NCBI GenBank assembly: GCA_026392555.1
Contig: JAPLBW010000138.1
Coordinates: forward strand, 1-14,810
DNA length: 14,810 nt
Source of the DNA: Actinomycetota bacterium
GTDB taxonomy: Bacteria; Actinomycetota; Actinomycetes; UBA12327
Direction: 5' to 3'
In this document: in pieces, positions 7,364 to 13,488 of the stretch
Layout of the letters: every line of letters begins with the position of its first letter
Numbering within the stretch: the first letter of the stretch is position 1
The notes under the pieces: generated by a model
Seen by the model: only the letters and a program-made list of their open reading frames with translations
The model's database searches: none
What the model was told of the DNA's origin: nothing
Program-made: the position numbers and the translations under genes

Positions 7364-8076
7364 TGCACGAGCCGATCTGAATCGGGTGAGTACAAGAGGG
7401 TGTAGATCGCATCGCTGAGTGCATCAAAAGCTTCATCGATGGACCACGAACCGATATCCCGCACTCCTACTGGGTTAGAAATAGTGCGCAGTTCCAAGAA
7501 CGGTTTGCCATGAGCCTGTGCCGCGACGGCAACACCGTGCCCCTCCATAGCCTCAGCTAATGCAGTGGGGTGGGTGCGAACAAAATTATCGATGCGGTCC
7601 TCGCTCGCGGTAATTGTGCTCACGGTCAAGATCAATCCCACCTGCGCATCGGTCAGAGCCGCCGCACGACGCACCAGTGCTGGATCACAGGCGATGTCAC
7701 CACCGTCGTAACCCATGGCTGAAAGCGGAATGAGTGTTCCAGGAGATCCTGATTCCTCAGCCCCCAAGTCAGCGGCCACGATCTGATCCGCAATCACTAC
7801 ATGGCCCACTCCGATACGGGGTGCGAAACCACCCGCAATGCCGGCATTGATGACCAGGTCAATGGATGGGTCAAGCGTCAGCGCTGTTGCAGTGGCGCCG
7901 GCTGCTGCTGCTTCTCCGATGCCAGCAGCCATAGCGGTGAAGTGGACGCTGGCATGGCGGCTGTCGCTAGTGACGCAATGGAGGTAGGGCCCGATCGCTA
8001 CTTTCTTTGTCGGTCCCAGGCGCCGCACACTGGCACGGGCTTCCTCAGCCACGGCACAGATCAGGAGTACTCGCAC
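7360..8076 (-). CDS. mqnB: Futalosine hydrolase MqnB
   Basis: Nucleosidase that removes hypoxanthine from futalosine to give dehypoxanthinyl futalosine for menaquinone synthesis. The 238-residue protein belongs to the MTA/SAH nucleosidase-like phosphorylase fold: N-terminal LLICAVAEEA, glycine-rich INAGIAGGFAPRIGVGHVV (76-94), EAMEGHG (175-181) holding the ribose-binding Met-Glu, and RTISNPVGVRD (197-207) with the aspartate expected to assist base departure. The SNPVGxRD version of the last motif is the futalosine hydrolase form rather than the SDxAD of MTA/SAH nucleosidase. Start is GTG 8076; TAGGTT ends 6 bases upstream and no proper ribosome site is seen, so a leaderless message is likely. 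It overlaps mqnD by 4 bases and is divergent from the DUF3027 gene, 62 bases away. Confidence 0.95.
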   Translation of the reverse strand: MRVLLICAVAEEARASVRRLGPTKKVAIGPYLHCVTSDSRHASVHFTAMAAGIGEAAAAGATATALTLDPSIDLVINAGIAGGFAPRIGVGHVVIADQIVAADLGAEESGSPGTLIPLSAMGYDGGDIACDPALVRRAAALTDAQVGLILTVSTITASEDRIDNFVRTHPTALAEAMEGHGVAVAAQAHGKPFLELRTISNPVGVRDIGSWSIDEAFDALSDAIYTLLYSPDSDRLVQ

Positions 8077-8082
8077 ATCCCT

Positions 8083-8088
8083 AACCTA
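8083..8088 (-). promoter_or_regulatory. -10-like element before mqnB (leaderless)
   Basis: Minus-strand TAGGTT ends 6 bases before GTG 8076. The same hexamer occurs 7 bases before the small GTG ORF at 9039. No clear -35 was found. Confidence 0.35.
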
Positions 8089-8126
8089 GAGCCATCCCGC
8101 TCCGGCATGCCCCACGGGCAGGCAGA

Positions 8127-8132
8127 TACCGT
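8127..8132 (+). promoter_or_regulatory. -10-like element before the DUF3027 gene (leaderless)
   Basis: TACCGT (TANNNT pattern) ends 6 bases before GTG 8139. The intervening AGGGGA is purine-rich but touches the start codon, too close to serve as a normal ribosome site. With the mqnB element it makes a compact divergent promoter region (8077-8138). Confidence 0.35.
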
Positions 8133-8138
8133 AGGGGA

Positions 8139-8978
8139 GTGAGATCAACCCAAGCCCAGCCCAAAGCCGACACAGCGTGCACTAACGCCAATGCGGTCAA
8201 ACTTGCGGTGTTGGCGGCTCAAGGTGTCGAAGGCGCCGATCGCGTGGGTGCGCATGACGGATTTTCGGTTGATTCCGAACATGTCGTCACGCACTACTTT
8301 GCTTGCTTGAATTTTGCTTACAAGGGATGGCGTTGGGCGGTCACACTCTCGCATGTTCCTGGTTCCGCCGCTGCCACGATCGATGACGTGGTTTTGCTCC
8401 CCGGTGATGATGCAATCTTGCCACCGGCCTGGGTGCCGTGGAGTGAGCGTTTGCAGCCTGGCGACTTGGGCGTCGGCGATGTCCTTCCCACGCGCGAAGA
8501 CGATCCACGACTGGTTCCAGGTTTTACCGGCCTCGATGAATCCTTGCCGGAAGAGTTAACCGATCCGCTCAACCCCCCTGGTTGGGAATTGGGATTAGGT
8601 CGCGAACGGATCTTGAGTGATCTGGGCCGCAACGAAGCTGTTGATCGTTGGTATGCCGGTGACTTTGGGCCGCGCGCAGCGATGGCGCAGGCCGCACCCG
8701 CGCGCTGCACGACCTGTGGTTTTGTCGTTCCCATTGGTGGGGCCTTGCGACAAGCCTTCGGTGTGTGTGCAAATGCCCTGGCTCCAAGTGATGGTCACAT
8801 CGTGGCGTTGGATTATGGCTGCGGAGCCCACAGCGAGGCCGAAGTTCAGCCGATCGGACAAGCCGCTGAGCCTTTGATCGTTGACGAGCTTAGTTACGAA
8901 ATCGTCGAAGTACAGGCTGTTGACGTTCAGGAATCCTCTGTGGACATTGCCGCGACGGAGGAGCTGGGTCACTCCTAA
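8139..8978 (+). CDS. DUF3027 domain-containing protein
   Basis: A 279-residue cytoplasmic protein of the actinobacteria-restricted DUF3027 family (related to Rv0883c near mycobacterial serC, from memory); function not established. The conserved blocks are HYFACLNFAYKGWRWAVT (52-69), DDVVLLPGDDAILPPAWVPW (82-101), RLQPGDLGVGDVLPT (104-118) and EDDPRLVPGF. The C-terminal half carries C190-x2-C193, C210 and C228-G-A-H231, a spacing that could bind a metal ion, within CTTCGFVVPIGGALRQAFGV and VALDYGCGAHSE. The last ~45 residues are acidic and poorly conserved in appearance. The GTG start has a -10-like element 6 bases upstream. The gene is divergent from mqnB and followed by a tiny membrane ORF. 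Metal binding is inference. Confidence 0.9.
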   Translation: MRSTQAQPKADTACTNANAVKLAVLAAQGVEGADRVGAHDGFSVDSEHVVTHYFACLNFAYKGWRWAVTLSHVPGSAAATIDDVVLLPGDDAILPPAWVPWSERLQPGDLGVGDVLPTREDDPRLVPGFTGLDESLPEELTDPLNPPGWELGLGRERILSDLGRNEAVDRWYAGDFGPRAAMAQAAPARCTTCGFVVPIGGALRQAFGVCANALAPSDGHIVALDYGCGAHSEAEVQPIGQAAEPLIVDELSYEIVEVQAVDVQESSVDIAATEELGHS

Positions 8979-9025
8979 GACGACGAGCGAGGCAATCGCG
9001 AGACGTTGATATGTGTGGAGTTGAC

Positions 9026-9031
9026 TAGGTT
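9026..9031 (+). promoter_or_regulatory. -10-like element before the 30-residue membrane ORF
   Basis: TAGGTT ends 7 bases before GTG 9039. TTGATA at 9006-9011 is a -35-like hexamer, but the 14-base spacing is short. There is no ribosome binding site, so a leaderless start is suggested. Confidence 0.3.
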
Positions 9032-9038
9032 AAATAAC

Positions 9039-9131
9039 GTGACAGCCCGATCGCGCAGATTCATCACTGTTGCAGCCCTAGTACTGATGGTCGTAGTTGT
9101 GGTGGTTTCCGCATTGCTCCAAGGGCGCTGA
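9039..9131 (+). CDS. Possible 30-residue single-pass membrane peptide
   Basis: GTG 9039 opens a 30-codon frame ending in TGA 9129-9131. It encodes a basic N-terminus (MTARSRRF), one hydrophobic stretch rich in Val/Leu/Ala (about residues 9-27) and a short QGR end: a one-helix membrane protein with the N-terminus inside by the positive-inside rule. A TAGGTT -10-like hexamer ends 7 bases before the start, the same arrangement as mqnB. The ORF lies 60 bases after the DUF3027 stop in an otherwise empty interval. I recognise no family. A frame this short can occur by chance, but the charge pattern and promoter-like spacing argue for a real gene. A 62-codon frame on the opposite strand here looks like its shadow. 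Confidence 0.45.
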   Translation: MTARSRRFITVAALVLMVVVVVVSALLQGR

Positions 9132-9178
9132 AGTCGGAAATGTGATTGCTGCCCGAAGGCCACTGATCGCCGCTTAGA

Positions 9179-10306
9179 TCACGAGAAGGGCCACGTAGGC
9201 AAGTAGCTAGGCACGCTAAACCAACCAAACAACTGGTGTAGAGCTAGTTGAACGTCGTACCCGATCACGGTGCCATGCATTTCTTGTTTCCAAACAAATA
9301 TCCAGGGGATGACTAACCAAATCCACAGGAATTTTTTTGCGAAGAACCTATAGAAACTTGTGAGAAATTCCTGATTGAAGAGCCACCACGTGGCAACCAA
9401 GGGAAATGTAACAACGGCGAGTACCCGTGTCTGGTCTTGTGTAAGCCAAATAAGTGGGACAAGCAGAATGAGGGGGATCAGGACCGGTGAAATTGCGGGT
9501 AGGCGTTCCTTGGAAATCCATATTTGAAAACCAAGGACTATCCACCCTGTTCCAAGTAGCGCCCAAAAGCCGACACTTCCGTTGAGTAAGAACTGCTGGG
9601 TCAATTCTGGGAGATTCTTGTTGAGCCAGTAGGCACGCCCCGAGTTCAGCCCTAGCCCCACTGTAGAGAAGATCAGCATTAGCGCTAGTCGTCCGATTAC
9701 CAGACCGATGAGTATGTATATCAAGCGCCGCGGGCTGACAAGAGGAGTTTGGCCGATTCTGTCGGCGATGAGCATCGAAATAGTCAGTGCCCCGAAAGCA
9801 ACTAGGCCCTGTTCAAAACTTTGAAGACCAAGAGCAATTGCCGCGGCGATAGCTAACCATTCATTTCGGACGATCAAAATGAGCAAAATTATGAGAAGCG
9901 TCAAAGAGTCTGCGCTTACCCAGTAAAGCGAAGTTGATGCCACCGGAAGGGCAGCGAAAATCAGTAGCGATGTTCGCGCAAGGTTCTCATCGAACCGTTT
10001 CAACATCACCCAGGCAGCAGAGCCAAGGAATACCAACGTGAAACAAAGGTGCATAAGGAAAAAGCTCGCCGGATCATTGAGCCTTAAGAGCCAACCAAGA
10101 AACGGGCTTAGCCAATTCCAAAACTGATAATTTGAGTCTGCGTCTAACCCGGGATTGCGGAATGGGTTGATGGAGATTGACCGGAGAACGGATAGGTTTG
10201 GGATGAGCCAGATCCCGCACTTAAGAATTACCACGGTTGCTAGGGCAAGCAGGAATTTCCATCGTTTGCTTTCGAAGAGAATTCGTTGGGTGAGCCCGTT
10301 CAACAC
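9179..10306 (-). CDS. Polytopic membrane protein, possibly envelope polysaccharide/GT-C-like
   Basis: A 375-residue protein with about ten hydrophobic segments (for example near 17-36, 81-101, 112-130, 133-147, 149-160, 165-181, 194-219, 242-262, 272-289 and 325-339). Short loops carry polar motifs: NPGLDADSNYQFWNWL (51-66) after the first helix, and DQTRV (291-295) just before a late helix. An acidic motif after the first helix and a D-x-TR motif near a late helix are reminiscent of GT-C glycosyltransferases and surface-polysaccharide membrane proteins, but I cannot name a family. GTG 10306 has GGGAAGG about 7 bases upstream. Sampled lines are about 40-50% GC against about 55-65% in neighbours, and the gene interrupts a run of housekeeping genes, so acquisition by transfer is likely (inference). 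Confidence 0.75.
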   Translation of the reverse strand: MLNGLTQRILFESKRWKFLLALATVVILKCGIWLIPNLSVLRSISINPFRNPGLDADSNYQFWNWLSPFLGWLLRLNDPASFFLMHLCFTLVFLGSAAWVMLKRFDENLARTSLLIFAALPVASTSLYWVSADSLTLLIILLILIVRNEWLAIAAAIALGLQSFEQGLVAFGALTISMLIADRIGQTPLVSPRRLIYILIGLVIGRLALMLIFSTVGLGLNSGRAYWLNKNLPELTQQFLLNGSVGFWALLGTGWIVLGFQIWISKERLPAISPVLIPLILLVPLIWLTQDQTRVLAVVTFPLVATWWLFNQEFLTSFYRFFAKKFLWIWLVIPWIFVWKQEMHGTVIGYDVQLALHQLFGWFSVPSYLPTWPFS

Positions 10307-10425
10307 CGTTCACCTTCCCTTCGGATACGTCTGTGAAGGTTTTCTTTGCGATTATGCCAAGGGTGATTCGTATTCGAATGTCCCCACGGCACTGCGATGA
10401 AGAGTTCTTACGTGATCACTGACAT
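10307..10425. other. Intergenic region upstream of the membrane-protein gene
   Basis: A 119-base interval after the aldo/keto reductase stop. It must hold the promoter of the membrane-protein gene if that gene is not read from the operon upstream. On the minus strand CATAAT (10351-10356) with TTCGAA (10373-10378) 16 bases upstream is a weak promoter candidate. No terminator hairpin with a T-run was seen. Confidence 0.3.
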
Positions 10426-11369
10426 TTACCAGGCGTAAGCCTCCGGTGCAAAGTGCTTCTTGCGCACTCCGTTTTCCGGTGCACCACCAGGACCAGGAAA
10501 AATCTCATCAAGTCGGGTCAGCGCTGATTCGTCCAGCACAATGTCCAGCGCGCGCAGTGAATTATCGAGTTGCGCGATGGTGCGTGGGCCGATAATCGGT
10601 GCGGTTACTCCTGGTTGATGCAACAACCACGCCAGTGCCACATCCGCTGGATCGTGGCCGAGCTCGTCGCAGAAACTTTCGTAGGCCGCGATCGCGTCGC
10701 CGTAGATCTTCAGTCCGGCCGACACCATGGCTCCCGCTGAGCGACCTTCTTTTTCCTTGCGCAAGACACCGCCGAGCAATCCTCCGGTCAGTGGTGACCA
10801 GGGGATGACGCCGATGCCGTGCTTAATGGATGCGGGCAGGACTTCCAGCTCGACGGTTCGGCGCAAAAGGCTGTACATCGACTGCTCGCTGACCAGTCCA
10901 AACATGCCCATGTCCTTGGCGGCGGCTTGTGCCTCCACGAGGTGCCAGCCGGCGAAGTTGGAGGAGCCGAAGTACAAGACCTTGCCTTCTTGGCGAAGAA
11001 CCGAGAAGGCTTCCCAAATTTCTTCCCATGGAGTGTTGCGATCCACGTGATGCATTTGGTACAGGTCGATGTAGTCGGTTTGCAAACGCTTAAGTGATGC
11101 TTCGCACGCGCGGCGAATGTGGAGAGCCGACAACTTAGATTCGTGTCGCCACCTTGGGCAAACCATTCACCGATGATCGTTTCCGTCGCACCGGGACCGC
11201 TTGGTCCGCCGTACATGTTCGCGGTGTCAATCACGTTGATGCCGAGTTCGAGGCTGCGGTCAAGCAGCAACTTGCCTTCATCAGCTGGTGTCGTCCAACC
11301 GATATTCATGGTGCCCAAAATTAGGCGCGAAACTTTCAGGCCACTACGGCCTAGTTGGGTGTACTGCAC
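10426..11369 (-). pseudogene. Aldo/keto reductase, frameshifted, lacking the catalytic-lysine segment
   Basis: NADP-dependent aldo/keto reductase family (voltage-gated K+ channel beta-like/YajO-type). From GTG 11369 the frame reads MQYTQLGRSGLKVSRLILGT, VIDTANMYGG (active-site Asp and Tyr) and ETIIGEWFAQGGD, then turns to nonsense near 11146. The rest of the protein continues in another frame from about 11142: ESKLSALHIRRACEASLKRL, YIDLYQMHHVDR (active-site His), the SNFAGW block, SEQSMYSLLRR, GVIPWSPLTGGLL and IIGPRTIAQL, to TAA 10426-10428. Normal relatives have about 20 more residues at the junction, including the ATK with the catalytic lysine (from memory). So roughly 60 bases are missing out of frame. 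AGGG overlaps the UbiD stop, 9 bases upstream, so the gene was in that operon. True decay or assembly error cannot be told apart here. Confidence 0.85.
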
Positions 11370-11378
11370 GAAGTGTCC

Positions 11379-13403
11379 CTAATTGTTGGTGGGGAAAAAG
11401 GTTTCCCACTTGGCATCGATGTTGGGGAATGCGTTAGGTGCGAGTTCTTCGAGGAGTTCGCGCGAAACGGGGGCCAGTGCCGCGGGTCCGCCCTCTAATT
11501 CAAACTGTCTCGTGGCGTCAATGATGATGCGAGAGCTGAGACCGCGTTTGGGTGCGGACGGATCAAGAGGCACACCTTGGCTTTGTGGAATCAATACGGT
11601 GCCAGGTACTGGTTGCCAACGCGATCCCAGCGAAGCCATGACGTCGTCGAGTCGGTAGATATTGACGTCCTTATCCACGACGTTGACGACCTTGGCCAGG
11701 CCGGATGAGGACGATGCTGAAAGTCCTGCGGCAATACCTTGTCCGGGCGCGGTCTTGTTGATTTGCACGATGTAGACGCCGAGGGCCTGCAATAGCAAGT
11801 GCATGTTGAGGAACCCTGGGACTGTGCGACGGAATTGTGCACGGAAGCCGGCTTCGACCGGGGAAGTGCAATAAGCCCGCGCAATTCCGGTGTAGGCATT
11901 GACGATGATCGGCTTGGGACGGTGTGTAACCGCCGTAACGTTCATGAAGAAGTTCTCTTCTTTGGCGCGTCCGAGGTAGCCGTACAGTTCTGCGAACGGA
12001 CCTTCAGGCAACAACTCGTCGAGGGGAATTTCACCTTCGATAATCATTTCCGCGTGAGCTGGTACCAAGATGTCGCTGTGCTCACTTTTAACAACTTGGA
12101 CTGCTTTGCCACGCAATCCACCAGCAAGCGCAATCTCGTCGCCGCCGAAGGGGCCACCGAGCTTGGTAGACGAGGCGGTAAAGACCAGCGGGTCAGCACC
12201 CATCACGATGGAACACTTGAGTGACTTTTCGCCTCTCTTCTTGGCCGCCATGATCATGCGCCAACCATCTTGATTCGGCTCTGGATTAACCCCGATTTGG
12301 CGAGGTCCCTTGATTTGGCATCGGTATGTTCCGGTGTTCTTCCCCAACTCGGGGTCCACCATCATTACTGAGCCAGTGGTCATGTAACGACCAGCATCTG
12401 CTGGGTTGGTTTGAATGAACGCAAACTTGGTCAGGTCAATGTCATCGCCAGTCAAGATGATTTCCTTCACCGGTGCTGCGGATGCATCCACTACTTCAGG
12501 CTCAACCTTGGCCAGGCCGCCGAAACCCATCTTCTTTTCCACTAGGTCCAGTGTCTTGCGATACATCTGTTCGTGGTCGTCGGTGATTTCTTCCATCGGT
12601 ACGCCAAGACACAAGGCTTCGGATGCCCACGGTCCGTAGGCGTTGGCCAAGAGCGGACCTTCAACCCATTCGCCATCGATCTTGACTCGGTCAACCAGTA
12701 AGGCCGGAGCCTTCCAATAGCCCAAGCGTTCAATGGAGCGGTAAACAAAGGCGGTGGTCTCGTATTCGTCCTGGTTCATTTCAGCGACATGAACGAGGTT
12801 TCCGGTGGCTTCCATTGCGCGGATGTACTCACGTATGGAGTCGTAGGGGCCCGTCCACGGAACTTCTTGGATTTCGTGCTCGTGCACGATCTCGTCGTAC
12901 AGCGGATTAGCGATCTCTTCTTGCACGATCTCTTCTTGCACGACCTCTTCTTGCACGACCTCTTCTTGCACGACCTCTTCTTGCACGACCTCTTCTTGCA
13001 CGACCTCAGCGACGGGAGCAACGAAGGGTTCTGGTGTTGGCGCTAGCTCAACCGGTGGGGGGGTGAGGGGGCGAAATTCCTCAGTGGGTGCCGGAGCAGG
13101 TGCCGGCGCTTCAGCAGGAGGTGCTGCCGCGACGACGGGTGGTGGAAGTTGTTCGGTGGGCAACGGTGGTGGGAGTTGCTCGGTAGCAACCGGTGGCGGG
13201 AGTTGTTCGACCGGAACTGGCGGCGGCAGCGTTTGAGCTGGTGGTGCTGGAGCTTGCGGTACAGGAGCCGGGGGAACCGGCATCGGTGCGGGTGGCGGTG
13301 CCTGTGTCGGGGTGGGAACGCCACTCTTCATCGCGCGCACGATATCAATCGCAGCTGCTGATGGCATGGCTGATGGTAAGGGGCTACCGCCGATCTGCGT
13401 CAT
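11379..13403 (-). CDS. UbiD-family decarboxylase with long low-complexity N-terminal extension
   Basis: Prenylated-FMN-dependent (de)carboxylase of the UbiD family. The 674-residue product has a ~487-residue core from about 187 (YDSIREYIRAMEATGNLVHV), with NTGTYR (356-361) for prFMN/metal binding and the arginine, GGDEIALAGGLRG (420-432), AEMIIEGEIPL and LPEGPFAELYGY (465-476), all typical. Residues 1-186 are extra: a short helix-like N-terminus, a Pro/Ala-rich stretch (30-130) with three 9-residue EQLPPP repeats, then six VVQEE-type pentapeptides (134-163). ATG 13403 has GGGAG 6 bases upstream, so the extension looks genuinely translated. No flavin prenyltransferase (UbiX) gene is in the window. 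A late menaquinone step is possible given mqnB/mqnD nearby, but substrate is unknown. It is followed 9 bases later by the damaged aldo/keto reductase. Confidence 0.92.
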   Translation of the reverse strand: MTQIGGSPLPSAMPSAAAIDIVRAMKSGVPTPTQAPPPAPMPVPPAPVPQAPAPPAQTLPPPVPVEQLPPPVATEQLPPPLPTEQLPPPVVAAAPPAEAPAPAPAPTEEFRPLTPPPVELAPTPEPFVAPVAEVVQEEVVQEEVVQEEVVQEEVVQEEIVQEEIANPLYDEIVHEHEIQEVPWTGPYDSIREYIRAMEATGNLVHVAEMNQDEYETTAFVYRSIERLGYWKAPALLVDRVKIDGEWVEGPLLANAYGPWASEALCLGVPMEEITDDHEQMYRKTLDLVEKKMGFGGLAKVEPEVVDASAAPVKEIILTGDDIDLTKFAFIQTNPADAGRYMTTGSVMMVDPELGKNTGTYRCQIKGPRQIGVNPEPNQDGWRMIMAAKKRGEKSLKCSIVMGADPLVFTASSTKLGGPFGGDEIALAGGLRGKAVQVVKSEHSDILVPAHAEMIIEGEIPLDELLPEGPFAELYGYLGRAKEENFFMNVTAVTHRPKPIIVNAYTGIARAYCTSPVEAGFRAQFRRTVPGFLNMHLLLQALGVYIVQINKTAPGQGIAAGLSASSSSGLAKVVNVVDKDVNIYRLDDVMASLGSRWQPVPGTVLIPQSQGVPLDPSAPKRGLSSRIIIDATRQFELEGGPAALAPVSRELLEELAPNAFPNIDAKWETFFPTNN
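12912..13001 (-). repeat. Six tandem 15-bp units encoding VVQEE/IVQEE
   Basis: Units at 12912, 12927, 12942, 12957, 12972 and 12987, each 15 bases, with a 6-base partial unit at 13002-13007. The four units at 12942-13001 are identical; the two at 12912 and 12927 differ by one base (T for C), changing the Val codon to Ile. The near-identity points to recent slippage expansion inside the UbiD coding region; being a multiple of three it keeps frame. Confidence 0.95.
13137..13217 (-). repeat. Three diverged 27-bp units encoding x3-EQLPPP
   Basis: Residues 63-71, 72-80 and 81-89 of the UbiD protein read VPVEQLPPP, VATEQLPPP and LPTEQLPPP. DNA of the three units has diverged, so this repeat is older than the VVQEE array. 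Confidence 0.85.
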
Positions 13404-13409
13404 TACGAA

Positions 13410-13414
13410 CTCCC
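13410..13414 (-). promoter_or_regulatory. Ribosome binding site for the UbiD gene
   Basis: Minus-strand GGGAG, 6 bases before ATG 13403. It supports the long form of the protein, including the repeat-rich extension. The 85-base interval 13404-13488 between serC and this gene shows no terminator and no convincing promoter. Confidence 0.7.
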
Positions 13415-13488
13415 AAGGTCTTACCCATCAGATGAAGGTCTGATTGTGTCCCCTCAGGCATGAATTGCGCTAGAGCAAACGGTCAAGT

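Noticed and set aside
8318..8734. 138-codon minus-strand frame within the DUF3027 gene
   Set aside because: Antisense to a recognised family with continuous conserved blocks; composition is typical of a shadow frame.
8975..9163. 62-codon minus-strand frame
   Set aside because: Thr-rich composition is the shadow of the Val/Ala-rich small plus-strand ORF; no start signal or motif was seen.
12912..13007. CRISPR-like direct repeats
   Set aside because: Units are 15 bp, directly adjacent with no spacers, and inside a coding region.
12789..13046. Frames encoding LFLHD repeats (plus) and CKKRS repeats (minus)
   Set aside because: They are by-products of the 15-bp array, which is a multiple of three and so keeps all six frames open; only the UbiD frame extends into a conserved domain.
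13415..13488. Terminator between serC and the UbiD gene
   Set aside because: Only a 4-base inverted repeat (CAGA/TCTG near 13429-13442) without a T-run was seen, too weak to call.
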